Shown here: positions 1 to 15,600 of the stretch, in pieces
How positions within the stretch are numbered: position 1 is the stretch's first letter
Layout: every line of letters starts with the position of its first letter
Origin: Pisaster brevispinus
Lineage: Eukaryota; Echinodermata; Asteroidea; Forcipulatida; Asteriidae
Length of the DNA: 64,000 nt
Direction: 5' to 3'
Assembly: GCA_023634235.1 (NCBI GenBank)
Contig: JAMKCF010000008.1
Coordinates: 9,504,176-9,568,175 of the forward strand
Notes under the pieces: generated by a model
Database searches by the model: none
What the model was told of the DNA's origin: nothing
What the model saw: the letters and a program-made list of their open reading frames with translations, nothing else
Made by a program: the position numbers and the translations under genes

Positions 1-642
1 TTTCTTTTTTCCCCGGCTGTCATCATTGCATGACAATTGTGCATGTAACATGTACAATGGTGAGAGTTTTCATCCTGTCTTCCACACAGCCAATGTAAAG
101 TAGTGAAACCATGAAATAGTGAGAATTGGTCACATTGTGTTTGACCTAGAAATCCTTTGCTTCAGGCATCTTCTCTGTCCACATGTTCATTGATTGCTCG
201 AGATAATACACTTGTCCCCCAAGTACCACAGCAGCACTGAGCTAACGATGTGATTTTGATGACATTATTTAGGTTTGTATTTTATCTCATTACTGTGCCA
301 TCTTCATGCAGTACACACATAAATATTTGGAACCCCTATATATAATGTGCAAATTATTTTCAATTTTATTTGCACCCCCCCCCCAGCAGACAGAATAGCT
401 GTATCGTTTGTATGTAATGGTGTCTATTACCACAGCTGACAAACCATGTTGGATCTTCTGCTACATGTAAATGAATGAGGGACTTGGTAACAGGGGAAGG
501 GGGGGTGGGGTTGGTGTAGTGATGGGTTTCAGAGAAGAATGAGTAGAAGAAACAAAGGGTGCGAATGAAAGCTAGGGTGGTTCCACTCTGCAGAATGATG
601 TCATGACATGATGCAGAGTGGAGCAGCAAATACAAGAAATAC
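1..642. other. Ajuba-family gene, intron sequence at left edge
   Basis: This stretch follows the splice donor of the sixth Ajuba exon (GT at 642-641, read on the minus strand), so it should be intron leading to the remaining LIM3 exon(s). I looked for the conserved C-terminal half of LIM3 on the minus strand and did not find it, so the last coding exon is outside the window. It contains a C-run near 374-383 and a G-rich run near 497-512. Confidence 0.6.
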
Positions 643-694
643 CTCTACCGGAGTAATGGCATCTAGGCAGGCTGCACACTTAGGGGCGAACATT
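643..694 (-). CDS. AJUBA: Ajuba-family exon 6: start of LIM3
   Basis: Fifty-two nt after acceptor ccttgacag read [17 protein letters not shown], the conserved first Cys pair of LIM3 (family: APKCAACGLPI). The donor is GTATTT at 642. The rest of LIM3 must be encoded further left, outside the window. Confidence 0.9.
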
Positions 695-3600
695 CTGTCA
701 AGGATACAAAGCAAACAAGTATTAGTCAAATTACTCTCTTATTCAAATCAATACAAATAATTGAATCCAAGTTGATTCTACCATCATATATGCACAGAAG
801 TTGTACAGAAGGTACAGAAACAAATGGACAAACACAAATGAAGCATCATGGGCAACTAATGAGAATCACTCTGCCACACCTTTTAACTTCTGTCATTCTG
901 TTTCAATTTCACACAGTGTTCACACCACTATCACCACCATGTCAACCTACACGAGAAACTCTCACAGCAACTGTTTTTGTCTACCTCAGTGAATGCCAAA
1001 TTGGAGCCCATAAAATGTGTATAAGTAGAGGCTTGTTGTAAGCCAGACAGATTTTGTGGTATCATCAAGTAAAAGTACTACATGGCGCTACCACAATGGC
1101 CCAATTTCATAGCTACTTACCATGGAATTCAGCGCTTACCGTCCATATAGCGTGCTTTAGAGGGCACCATAAGCACAGAATTTTGTGGTAAGCAGAGCCA
1201 TGAAATTGGGCCTTGGTTGCTTGTATTACCTCTGAGCAAACTTTTAAATTCTACTTATGGTCGAAGCATAATTCCATTGGTTACAAACTGTCACTAGGAA
1301 ACTTCTCCCATCACTATTTCAAAAACAGTCTGAGGGAACAAGAATTCTACTAGTATGAGACTCCAAATGAAGGAGTGAATGATATAGGCTACATGTACAG
1401 CCTACAGGCTTGCTCATACTGAGCATACTTGCATGTACATGTGCTCTTATGAATGTGAAGATGTCAAATAATCGACTCCATTTACAGAGAGTTATTTTGA
1501 GATTCTTGTAAAATTATGCTTGACACATATTAATAGTATGAGTATAATCAATCTTTTTAGTCAGTGTGTAAGTTCCAATGTTTACAGAACAAAGTTGCGA
1601 CACCATCTCTTTTAGCAGTTTGCGAGGATATGGTGTAGATTGGTTTTATACAAACTTTGAGTTTGGGTTTATAGAAAAGCTGCAAAAAGATCTGTGGAAT
1701 GTGATATAGAAATGCATGCAACACCATAACACCAATCCAAATGATTACTATCTGTGAATTTTCCAACATGCGAGTCTTTCTTAAAACTGTCAACTTTTAC
1801 TGTCTGGAGTTTGTTTGGGATGGTGTGATAGCAAAGCATGTATGAAAATGAGTCCAAGTCATTTCTAGTATTACTTTAAAATCCTACAAAATCAAAAACC
1901 CAACTCCAAACTCAATTTGATGAAGAAGCAAAATACCACACCAGCGAAAAAATAATCAATTCCAGAGATGATCTTGAATGAAAATACATATGAGTAGATG
2001 AACAAATTAATAGAAAATACATGCAAGACTTGCCACGGCATACAACAGCCAGACAGCTAAAAGGGACAAAACTTAATCCAACTTGAATACAAAAATACAG
2101 TTAGAGATCAAGAGACTCCATTGGAAATTAACACCCACACCTTATGACAATGTTATGGTTGGACAATCAAGTTTGAGACAAGACACAAAATTCCACTACA
2201 AGTGCTGTAGAGGAACCAATATGTGCACTTTACGAAATTATAGGTACACTGTACATGGTTAAAACAGGGTATTTTTGGCGTAACAGAACTGTATAAATCC
2301 AACTCAACCAAAGCAGTAGATCAGGCAAACAGGCATGTAACTGTAGTTTGGCAAGAAATAGGAAAGTTCCAGGCACAGCAAGACTTTGTACATTTTTTCA
2401 AGGTTTCAATGGCACAGCTGAGAAACCCAAAACAAGAAAGCTTAGCTGATAAGCTGAAAACTTGCATGCCTGATAGCTGGGTTGTGGAGACTTGGGGTAC
2501 ATGTTGTAAACAAGAAGTCTAAAATACTATTGACTAGACTCTAGTGAGTAGACATAGCACACAGATCATACAGGAAAATTGGAAATCATCTTTTCAAAAA
2601 GGTAATCATGCAAGCACATTCATGTAGTTTGATTTTTTTATAGACCAGACCGACAAATAAATAACATATAAACAAAACGTTAGGTCCTTTTCACCACATG
2701 TAGTAAACAGCTTGATAGGTAATAAAGAACATATATGTATACCTTCTCCTGAATCAGTTGAGATACAGAAAAAACAAACAAAAAACTGTCACATCTCAAT
2801 TCAATTTAATTTTTATTAGAAGAAAGTAGTGTAGAAACTTAAATGAGTATGCCAATTTGGGACAGTGTTGATAACACTAAATTGAAACAAAATGTAGGTG
2901 TATACATATACATGAAGTAATAGGGAAGTTCACTTTTGTTTTTGTACCACTACAAATTGTGTTTATAATTGGTAAAAGATCTTAAGATTTTGAGAAGGAG
3001 TAATGAAGTATTATTTTGAATAATACACGTTGTCAGCTAACAATGTTTGACAATGTTGACATGACATTAACATTTGCCGTAGTATGAATGCACACGCAAC
3101 AAATAGGATCAAACATGTACACTGTTATATTTTAAACTGTTTTTGAAAAAAGTTATCGCATGCTCTCGAGTTTGTATACCATAAATCACATACTCATAAA
3201 TTATGTTATGATGCAACTTTTCATTTTAGATCAGTCAAGGCATTCCGAACACTTAATTGAATTGAACATCTACTGTACACTGTACAGTCAATGTGCATGC
3301 ATTAGATATTTCCTGCCATTAAAGTAAACAGTGAATGCATTTGTGTATTATTAGAAATAACAATAAGATTTCAATTTAGTGTACACCAGCTGATGTCCTT
3401 TCAAGGTCAGTTATTCACTGACCACACTACATGTACATGTAACCTGATAAATACTGAAATGCCATGACATGCAATGGAGTACCCCAAGCTGGTTGCATTA
3501 GAATAGATCTACATGTACATGAAAGCATTAACCAAATTGATTAAGTGCGTTAAATTAATTAATGTATACTTTAGACTGCCTGAGGCTTGCATAATGTCCT

Positions 3601-6600
3601 ACTCTAGTATATCAAAACATATGCACTTATTGTACAAATATTGGATGCATGTGAGTGCATTGGCGCATAATATAATCTGGACGTGTCCATTTCACGAGGC
3701 GAAATGAAATGCATTCAATATTTGTTTTATATAACTCACACATAGATCCATGTCATTTGATTTTTTTTCTTCACATTTTAACAATTAACACAAAAAAGAA
3801 AACTCTAAAAACTCCTTCTAAACAATGTTGATGACACCACGTAGACACCAACCTTGTCCACCATGATACGACCTTGCCTCATTTGGACTAACAGGTAAGA
3901 CTACAAACAGGTGGGGAACAAACAGGTTTTGGAAACGATGTTGCAAAACGTCCAAAGCATCCTGTAATTATCCATACAGGACACATATTCAATTTTGGAG
4001 CGCAATGGCAGTATACTTGGCAAAATAAAGGATGTTCCACCAACCATTGACAATCAAATGACAAGGACCTGTGTGTGTAGTATATACATTACATGTAGTT
4101 GTATCATCTTCATTAAATTGAATGCGAGTAATTTGAATAATTCATTGATACAACCTTATTGCTAATGTATGCTTGATTTAACCTCTCACTCAATGCTGTG
4201 GATTTATACAGTTTGACTGATTTCAACATGGATTATGTTTTAATATTGTTAACATCATTGCTGCTTTCAAATTGTTTTCTCAGTGATACTATGTGTACAT
4301 GTATGCTTGTATGTTAAGTATATCCCATGACCTTCATAACACAAACATCCAAATATTAGCAGCGCAAACAGACCCCATACATGGTATGCGGTAGGCCTAC
4401 TGTTTGTAAATTAAGCTACACTGTACCTGTGTATACATTTTGATTTTATCAAAGTGTCATAGACACTGGTTTTTCTGTAGTGTGTAAAAGTTCTTGCAAA
4501 AATCTTCATGAACATCATGTACATGATGTACACATCATGTAAGGATCTTCTGAGGGAAAAACCAACAATGAGATTTAAGGCAAGTTCCATCAAATTCAAC
4601 ATGAACTTGACTTATGAAATGGCACATTGTGCAGCATTTGGCTGAACACACTGGATACAATGTGTGAGGGATAATCAAGCCTGGGGCCATCCATAGATGT
4701 ACAGTATGTTATGAACATACATGTAAACATTATAAGTAATGTATTCAGTGTGCATATACTGCAATTATGAACTAACGACATCATAGTATATATGAAATCA
4801 TCATATCACATGAACAATTCTAAATTGTAATAAATGTACAGTGACCTCAGATAATACCATTTTAAAAACCCAATTTTATGTGTATTGGCCCCACGCTTGC
4901 TTGTTAACATAGTGTATGTTTGTAGGGCAAAGGATCTGTCATTGATCTTGGCATTGCAGTTTTGCTTTTCTGGCCTAAGTTAATTTGCATGTGTAATGAT
5001 GTCATAATGTTGGTAACATCTGGTATCTGATTACAATTCCATGTCCTAAGATTAGTGTATTAATAAAGATAACAAGGAACTTGCTGTATTTCTATGAACA
5101 TATACCACAGTATATCGGTTGATTGTCTAATTGAAGAGAATATTTTATTTGAAATAAACAAAAATGATCATATATAGAACAAACAGTTGATCAAATTTAC
5201 AAATGAAAACAGGTTAAAAAAAAAGAGTATAAAATATGAGACAGAAATTCAAGAATGGCCAACAGTTACCTTCTCCTGATAGCATGTGATTAAAGGATAG
5301 CATGGGGGAAAGGAAGAATAGGAGAGGTTAGAAAAGCTACATCACAGTAACATAAGACGTCTAAATTATACGTATCACTCAAAACACAACAATTTGATTA
5401 AGTTCTCTCCTTCAGTGACACAAACTCTAAGTAAGATATGTTTGACTATTTGGATTCTTAGCGTTGTTTCGAACATTCAAAGAAAATAAGATTGTCAAAG
5501 AAAGTCTGTAGTTTTAATGTTAATTATTTTTCAAAGAGTATAACCAATTTTATAACTGTTTTTTTATGGTGATATAAAAAACAGAACTTCATTCGATTCA
5601 AGTATCCACAAAATTTGTGCACAGTTTAATTTTAAAAAATTCCTCATTGCAAATGTATAATGCGCAATTCATCTAGTAATTGCCTTAGCATTGATCAAGA
5701 AATGACCTTAAGATAAGGTCTCAATTACACTTATTACATCAAGATTTATACATGAAACATTCTGCATGTAGACTCATTACTACAGACGAGATCATCAACA
5801 TTCATTTATCAGCAGGGAAAATGCACAGTGAATTCTAGAAACTGCAGAATGCTAGTATTGTTTTTTTTGTAAATTGATAGGCCACATTCATTTAGACAAA
5901 TTTCTCGTCAAAAGTGACATTTTATGCAGTTGATCGCAATGAAAAGCAACATAAAACTGTAATGTCTAAAATCACAAGTCCTCTTCAGGCAACCGATGAA
6001 CTGCTTGGCTAGCTCAAATTGTTTTGGGAACTTTACTTTCTTTATTTCTCTTATTTAGTTTCTAACTATTAACTCGACCTTAAAAGTTGAATTGTTAGTA
6101 GGGGACAGACACATACACAAGAATCCCTTAAAAATTAATTGAAGCATCATTCTTGGTAATTTCAAACAGACAAAGCGAAGAGAAAAAAAAGAGGAAAAAA
6201 AAAAACCCCAACACAACACAACATTTAAAAAAACTTCTTAACACTTTTTTAGTACGTTCATACACCCACACAATCATCACTTTGGGTTAAAAAGGTCCAA
6301 AGAGTTATAAACACAATTTCATCATCATTAAATTCATTTGGATTAAATTTAAACATGTAAAAACTGATATCACAGACAGAATGCCAACTCCTGCTTTGCT
6401 ATCAAAAGACATCATGAAGAAAACAAACTTGTGAATACAGGCTTAACGGTGACAAATCACTTTCACAAATCAAAATCTCAACAAATACAAACCTTTTCAA
6501 ATTGGGAATATCATTTATTTTGTTTGGGGTCTTTTCGAAACCTAACATGGCCCAAGGAGGTACATAAGCATGTACTACCATTTGAAAGAACAACTCCTCA

Positions 6601-9600
6601 AAAAGTCATCACAAGCTTTGATTTGAAAAAGTCAGTGATAATGTACTCTTTTTTTTAATTGATGAAAGCACACATCTTTCTCATATGTTTGTAGAAGCTG
6701 GTACTTACTTATGGTAGTCTTTGACACAGTATATCTTGTGATCCACATCAATGGTAAATGGGACACCATCAAGACACAAGTTGCAGACTACACAGCGGAA
6801 ACAGCCAGGATGGTAGGATTTACCCATGGCTTGTAGTATCTACAATACAATAGTCATCAACATCATAAATTATCTCAGGATGCAGGTGATAGTGTGCCAT
6901 TGGTGTAGTAGGACTAATACAACTGTAAATCCACACCAAGGGCTCGAATTGGTGGTGAAGACTGCAGGGATTTCTTACAATTTAAGAAATAAAAACCTAT
7001 TCACATTAATCAACAATTGTTTTTTATTTGACAAACACCAAGAGAAGATTTATCTCTTTTGTCTTATATGGGCAAGTATATTCCAATAATCACACGCATC
7101 GATAGCTATTTTTCAGACTCAAAGCCAACATTCAAAATTTAAAAAAATGTATATTGCAAAGTGAAGTATTATGATTCATTTGAAAAACACAAGACTGCTT
7201 GACTTGTCTGATTGTGAGTTTACTGCCCGGTGTTATTTCCACAGGGCTCACCTGTGATCCTGAGTAAACTTGGAGCCCTGCACTCAATACATTACAAACA
7301 TTCATGAGGGAAAAATGCAAGTGTGGTATAATGTGTACAATCCAACCTTGTTTCCAGATAGACCTACCATTCCAAAAAGGTCCCTGCACATAAATCACAC
7401 CATGAATACCAAAGCCTATTGTTTGAATCCATTCCATATCAATCACAATCCTTCAGCATCGTAACTCAACACACACTCATGTAGTTAAGTTGGTTTGGCA
7501 AAATAAACCTTTCAAATTCAGGCACAAGAGGGAGTTATTTTATGATATGTCATAAAATATTAACTGCCCTACCTATTTAGTTTTATGGCTTGGTTAGGGT
7601 TCAGGATAAGATTAAAGTAGTGATTTCATCAAGCTCGGGCAAACTTGTGGCAGGATTTGAGAGTATTTGAGTAAATGAGTTCAAAAGGATGGCCTACTAA
7701 TTCAATAAAACTCAGACAAACCAAGGTATAAATCTTAGGCATTCAAGGCAAGAGCAATTCAGAATAATCAATGTTTAAAAAAATGTCTACCTTTTATCGA
7801 AACAGAAATAACTGCTGTCTACATGTATGTTGGTCAACCTTGTTTTCAACCTTGTTTCAACAGCCAAATTCCATCCCTGCCTCCAAATGGCAAAACATTT
7901 CCTCAACTAAAAAGTTGCATGCTGGAAGCCAGGAAAAGCCATTGAAACATCTGAGCTGGGAGAGCATTGGTCTAAAATATCTGCTTCATTTGAGGCATTA
8001 CTTTGTTCTTCAATGTTCTGGGTATATTAAATAGTCTGTCAATATTTAAAAATCAAAATTTAGGTTGGGTGAGTGGGTCAAAACAAATCTGAAAAAAAAG
8101 ATAATAATTTCTAAACATTGATTATTCTTATTGGCCCCCAAAACTTGAAAAAGATCATAAAACCAAAGATTGATTTGATAAATAACTGAAATTATGACTA
8201 ACTATTTTGTTTGTTATCACAAAAATGTTCTGTTCACATGATTCAGGGACACTGTCTTTCCCAGACTCTACCATAAATACCTACAATATATCTCCTGGGA
8301 TGGAGAGCTCCACCAATATAAAGTGTACATGCTCTGAATAACAAAAAATTAATGCTAAATTTATGTGTACGTGTACTTTTGCCAACAGATGTTTATGTAC
8401 ATGGTACAAGTTCACACACACATGTACTGATGGTGTATCACATCTCTAGTGTACACTGTACACTATCAATCAGCAGAGCCAGGGCTTTGGGTTACGCTTC
8501 AGTTATCTCCATTCCATTGGTATGTGTACATGTTTCTCTATGGGAACTGTGCAATAAGTGGACATGTCAATCTGGATGATGAGTTGATTTCATTTTCACT
8601 ACCTTATGGAGACCGAGAACAAACCAGAAATGGAAACACAAAGGGTCTCCATAGGGAAATTCTAAAGACTGGGTTGCTCCACAAGGAATTTTGTGTACAA
8701 AGTCTATGGGAGGTTCTTAACTACAGGGACAAAGGAAAGAACAAAAGATGTCTCCACAGGGATGCAAAAAATAGAATGTGTGTGTTCTTACATAGTGTGT
8801 GGAGAGTCTGAACTTCCACATTAAAGGTACAAAACGGTTTTATTTGATCTGCTCTTGCAACAAAATTGACCTAAACATGACTCTAAAGTTCTTCCAGGAG
8901 TATAGTAGAATGGAGGACCCCTAAAGGAACAGTCAAATTTTGCCGTTTTCAAGTATTTTTCAAAAAATTTAGGTCGCATGATTTTTCTGAACGTGATTTT
9001 CAGTTCGGAAAATCACCTGATCTTTGGAGTTAGTTTTTATTCCAGCAGTATAAGAGCTAATTACTGCACCACATTCAACTCTGTTTTTTTTAAAAACAAT
9101 TATTCATGAGTATTTGACTAAGAAATTTTGTATTCAGATTATGGATAAAAGTTTAAAATAATGAAATGTTGAACGTAAGGTATTAATTCATAGAGTCCGT
9201 GCAACATAAGGGTGTTCCACAATGTGGTGTAAAATTTCCAAAATTTGTGTGGTGTGGTGGCGCTATTATTGCAGTGTTTTTTAACTGTTCTCTGATGTTA
9301 GTTGTTGTAACGATAGTACTGTTTATCATCTTTGGATTTATCACGTTTTTTGGACTTGTTACTTTTACTTTTGTAAATATTTTTTCTTTGTGATGTTTTT
9401 TGGGGACGATCTTTGGATGTTGAAGAAGCAGTCTCCATGGCATCGAACCTTTGTCGGACAAAGGAAATACAGTTTGGAGTAGATCAGACTGACATGTGTA
9501 CATGAGGCGGTTGTTTACACAGGACTTTGTGCTAGATGGATATGCAGACTGGATCCTCATGCCTCGCCATAGTTATAATATTCACATAAACAGAGCACCA

Positions 9601-12600
9601 GTCTACTTGCAACATTGCACAGCAATGTAAAGTAAATTTGACAGCTGCAGTGACTGGTAAAGCATATACACTGACTTTGACTGTGTTTTTTAAAAACATT
9701 TCTTGTTAATTGTGTGATATTTTGATGATTTACATAAGCCGTAAACCTCTAAGCATGATCAGTGTATTTTTAAGAAGGCTGTTTATTCCAATTCAGTACA
9801 GGATAATACCCATTACAAAAATCCCCATAAATGTACAAACATGGCTTGTGTCCATTTACCGCATATGCTTCATTTCTATCTGGCTCTATGTTCATTTCAT
9901 AATATCATAATAATTACTTTGTGTAAGAAAAATGGTATAGAGTTCCTCTACTTGTTCTCATGCTCAGAGTTTTCTAATGTTATTCTTTCTAAATCACCAA
10001 GAACATGTCCTGAAAACCAGTGACTGTGATGGGAGCAGGTTGGAATGAATGTATGTCTTGAATCTAAGGCCACAGTTGTCCAACCCCTGTAAAGACTGGT
10101 TGGCATTTCTAAACTGAATCTACATATTGTAGTAGGTAGTAGAATTAGCCACTAAGGCTTGTACTTACTGTATCCATAATGAGGTGGCCGCATACTGCAC
10201 ATTTCTCTGCCGTTTGTTGGAATCCTGAGTACTATCAACAGAAAACACAGTCATCAAAATACGTGCTGGTACTGCTAAATATAACTACCCACAATATACA
10301 CACAACTATTAGAGAAGCCATTGCAGATACCGATCACAACAGCTTGCATTTTAAATACTTTTTAACAATAATGGCTGGTACACAAATCGTCACCGTTTCC
10401 AAGTAGCGCCAAAAACATGACAAATTTGTTATAATTGGACAAATTTGGTCATAATCATTCACAGGAAAACATTCCCAGGACGTCTGGATCTCATGTCAGT
10501 ATTCGGTACAATGACATTGCTTTGCTGCTCATGATAAACTGCACCATTTCTAATAATGTAAATTATACTATAGAATAAGTGCACAATGTACAAGGCTGGA
10601 ATGTCATCTCTGGTGCTATAAAACAGAAAGCTAAACGTACATGTCATGCACAATTGTAAATGCAGCATTGTTGACTTTTCTTAGTTGAAATGTTGAAAAG
10701 AAAAAGCTAAAAATAGTTGGTAACCTATTACACACTGTACATGCATACCAAGTAATCTTCCTCACAGTACACATTGCCATGAACATTGTAGAAAGCTTTC
10801 CCTCTTAACGTCCTCCCTGAAAAACAACAACATTTAAAAAAAAATTAATTTGCAGAACAAATTTAATTTGTAAACTTTACTGTTTTAATTCTATGGTAAA
10901 GCAAAACAACCAATTGGCTATGAATAAATAAAGTTGGCGCAATGATGATGCGGTGATCATGTGAGTGGTCGAATGTTTGTCTGACATCCGGGTAGTTTGA
11001 GCAAACGGGACTACATTAGAGCAGATTGCTATTCTGTCAGTAAACATGGTACAGGAATTAACATGGGATTAATGTAATAATTAACCATTTTGGAGAGTAC
11101 TTTGCATTAGTGAGATCTAGAATGTTTTTGTTATAGAGTGAGCTGATCACCAGGTGTTTAAGCATACTGGACGTTACAATCTTGTATGTATTTTATGTGG
11201 GTTATTGCAAAGACATTATATCTTGATTGCTCAGTTATTTTTAGCAAAGTACTCAATAAATTAATGCAATGTACTGTTAAATGCAAATGAACACGTACTT
11301 TTAAAACATACATGTACATCACATAGTAAATGTAGATGAGATGTTCATGATTTTTCATCGTTGTTTACAACTTGCTCAAGGAAGTCAGGTGTAGTTTAGA
11401 AACCTGTAATTCCATACAGTAACTTGTTCAACAGTTTTGCATCCTGTATTCACTGCCTAACCTTCAAGCTCTGTATATTACACAATACAGTAAAGAACAC
11501 TTCTGCCATGATTACACAATGCTTGGATGAACAACTTGAAAGGAAGCTTAGAAATCAATTCCTAACAGTGTACAATTGTGGTTGCAGGAATTGAGCAAAG
11601 CTCAATGCACAAATCAATAAAGGGGGAGACTACAGACTAACTTAAAAAACCAAGCCATCAAAAGTGAAACCATTCTGTGCCAAAGTTTACAATAATTTAT
11701 CTACCAGTCACAATCAGCCCATCTGAATTTGATGGATCTGAGGTTATTTTTATGTTTTGCTAATTTTAAGTGAATTGTACGAGTGCACGCTCCAACAATG
11801 TTTGAATATTAGGGTTTGCAGGCTAACAAAATGATCAATTTCAGATGCCTTCTTGTACAACACAAGGGTTTGCCTGTACATCTAGAAGATACCTATGACA
11901 TTACACAGACCTATGGACAAGATGGTTGTTGTGAACTGTCAATATTTGTTTTACTCGTGGAAGAGGAAAAATAACAGTGCCATAATGGAAGTAGTAAAAT
12001 TGAGTGGGAAGTACACACAGCGATCACACTGACTCATTATTCAGACTGTTTGACAGTCACATAGCAGTGATTAGCAGTCTCACTATGTTATCAGTATTCT
12101 CATTGTGGTATTATGTATGGCAGTGACATGATCACAATGAAGTATGACTGACTCTGCGTACTTGACTTCATCAAATGGCAACACTGATAAACTGTGACTC
12201 TGTCCGTAAACACACAAAATACTAACAGGGGCAGACATCTTGTCTCCTTATTACATGTACTGTCCCTGCACACTCAAATACGCAGTCCAACACAAATTCC
12301 ATTCAATGTCAGTCACCATGGTAGCACACTTACCTTTATTAAGAGTGTCATTAATTACACAAGTTAAAGGTCTGTTCTTTCCATTTTCAATTTTGGTGCA
12401 ATATTTAACAAATGTTTAAACCTGCCTTCACTAAGAGAAAGTTTGATCTTGCATCTTTTGAAGAATTGAAGCAGTTGGGGTTCCTTCTAAACTATGATTG
12501 GTTGATTTTGAAGGTATGAGGCCGTTGGGATCCTACTAAACTATGATTGCGTGATTTTTGAAGAATTTAGACAGTTCGGATCCCACTAAACTATGATTAG

Positions 12601-15600
12601 TTGTTTTTTTGAAGGATCCAGGAAGTTCGGGTCCTACTAAACTATGATTGGTTGATTTTTTAAGGATTGAGGAAGTTGTTGTGACAGTTGGCTGCAATTA
12701 ACACCAAGGGGATGAAGATTAATTGCAATAATGTACTTCATTTGACAGTCTGTCCACACATGAGGATAAATTTACTGTACATGGTAAATGGCAGCTGCAA
12801 GCAGATGTGGTCTACCTATACTGTTACATTACATGAAAAATTGTAGGACTCGGCTCAAAATTAACACTGACCGCTCCTAACCTGATCTTTAGATTGGGTA
12901 ACTTTGCTTATAAGTTACAAGGTTCAAGTTTGAGTATTTTGTGAGCGGTGGCTTGAGAATGAAAATGAAAGTAAAATAAAAGTAAAATTCCTCCCTGGCC
13001 AGCCAGCCTTGTTAACTTTAGATAAATTTAGATATTATAAGAAAGACTTATGACAACTGGAGAAGTTGAACGAACACAAATCCCCATGAGCAGTTGTGCA
13101 TGGATGTTCCAGGATATTGAGAGAAATGTGTATGACCTTATGACTTTCACAATAACAATTTATCATGGGAGTCTTTGCATGTCATCACAATGATATATAT
13201 GGGGTCAGAGAACATCTAAACAGTTCCAGAAATCCTTTGTTGAGGAAAACCAGATGTGTCTCACAGATATCAGCATGATAATACGCATTTTGTTTACAAT
13301 GACAACAATATCACTGCAAAGCTAATTCTGTGGGAACAATCAATGCCACAGTTTTTACAGGATCATATCAAGTTTATCAACAAGTTTTACCAATAGGGGC
13401 CTATATGCAGGACATGAGCCATTAGAAATACAGCAGAAATAATGGAGAAAAAATATTTAACAAAATGAACAACCATGCATACAATGTGTTATGCTGTCTT
13501 ATACTTTTTCTACATGTTTGAACCTTACCACAAGAACAACACGTGAAGCAATTTGTATGGTACAAGTTTCCCATAGCTTGACAGGCCTGCCCTGCACCAG
13601 TTACCTTCTCACCACACTTAACACAACCACCTGAAATACAAGGAAACAATAAGTTAATTGTGATCTTTTATTGAAACTGTCAGTGTCAGCTGCTGTCAAA
13701 TGTGTGTTTGAAACCACTGCGAAGTCCGGATGAAAAAGGTACTAATTATGCATCTCACTGTTGCTGTGTTCTAATGCAAAAATGTTTACTCCCGAGAAAG
13801 GGGGGGGGCAACTATGGTTAAGTGCATGATGTCAAGGGAAAAAAGCAGCAACAAAACCCACAAAAACCAAGATATGAATCTAAATTTTGTCAGAGTAACA
13901 ATTTCAGCAATCAACACACTAGACTCAGTGCATGTGTTCCGTCCCAACTTGACAATTGTCCCAACTATAGTTGGGACTGGTCCCAACTTAAGTGTTAAAG
14001 TTGGGACGTCCCAACTATAGTTGGGATCGCCCATAGAGTTCAACAGGACACCGTGATCGATCATGCGTGGATTTCTGTGTAACACTTACTGCAAACTATG
14101 CACTAAGCTGATGCGATCAGCGTTAAATAACAAGATTCTTTATTTTAAACTTGGGTCTCGGTTCTGTTAACAAACTCATGTCAAAACTGATGATCGATCT
14201 AGAGCCGGTGCCCAGGACGAGGTTTGGAATGATAGTATATTGCTCATAATGGACCGCAAACTCGGTGCAAATAGTGTTTTTAGAGGGTTCTTGCAGTGGC
14301 CTCAAGCTCATGCCGGGTGATGAGCTTTCAGTCTCAAAGTAGGCCTAATGCATTTAGTTTCCCTTCTCTCGGAAAACCAAAATTCTAATTAATCTCAAAT
14401 ATTCTCAAAGGAAAGTGGTCTTAAAAACTTCATAATTTGATACTTACTTATTATTATGTTTTTAGTTTATTCATGGGGTGCTTTGTGTTTACTGCGATCT
14501 CAACTACAGTTGGGACGCCCCAACTTTAAACCTCAAGTAGGGACCAGTCCCAACTATAGTTGGGACAATTGTCAAGTTTGGGTGGAACACATGCATTAAT
14601 CCGCAAACTCCAAAATTTCCTGCCCCCCAATTTTGTATAAAGGTACAAACCACATCAAACCCCGCCCTTCTCTCAAAAAGACCGATACTAACAATTATTA
14701 GGCTTTGTGAAAACTTCCTATGGGAAGTTGTTAATGGACGTCCTAATGCTATTGCTATTAAACTTTTAAAGAGGAAGTTGTCATCCCAGTTCAGTCTACG
14801 ACTCTAACCAAATAACTGACCTACATCATGGTACACTGTAGATCTCAGATTTTGTCAAATTATCAAGTCCAATTGTATAAAACACAAATCCATTCTTAAC
14901 ATTTGGTTTACAAATTAATTAAATTAAAAAAATGCATTGAGTGGCAAATGTGGGGTAGAAACAACTTGTACCAAAAGGATATGATCCGATCCATTTGCAC
15001 TCACCAAACTCCTCTCCATCTGGATTCTCTGAAAGTTCTATCTCTAGTTGACGAGTAAGCTCCTCCAATTTACGTTCTGCTTCTGAGGGGCCACGTGCCT
15101 TTGGTGGAACCACATCGTACCTCAGGAGAGGATTCTTCTTAGGCAAGGGCACTGACGTAACTTCAGGAGACACTCTTGAGGTTTTGGCTGCAGTTGAGAC
15201 GGGGGCCGAGGCATAACCCTTAGTCACTGCATTCCCAGTTTGTTTCATGTTCCCACTATTTTTATGGCCAGATTTTGTACTGCGTGCTGTCTCTTGGCTC
15301 CTTAGATGGGGTAGGGGCGCTGTTTCCACATTCATTTTGTTAGCTTTGGTGTACTTGGTTTCTTGGGAATAGTATCCTGAATCTACTGATGGAGACTTTT
15401 CTGATGATGATGATCTGTAGCTAGTATTTGATGAACTCTCCTCTGGTCTGGTTCTCTCAGCTTTCTCTACAAGTCTGTACCAATCTTGGTTGTCAGGATT
15501 ATGCTTACTGAAGCTGGGATTTCTGTACTCTTCGGATTTATTTCTCCTGTTACTTTGTCTTTTTGTCCAGTCCCGATCTTGTGAATGACCAGAGCTGGTG

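Noticed and set aside
1..642. Final LIM3 exon of the Ajuba-family gene
   Set aside because: I searched the minus strand for the conserved second half of LIM3 and found no match.
9183..9560. 125-codon minus-strand frame and an overlapping Lys/Ser-rich frame starting at 9438
   Set aside because: The Lys/Ser-rich version (about 47 codons) slightly recalls the basic N-terminus seen in the Harbinger-like element, but I see no inverted ends, no domain and no splice partner.
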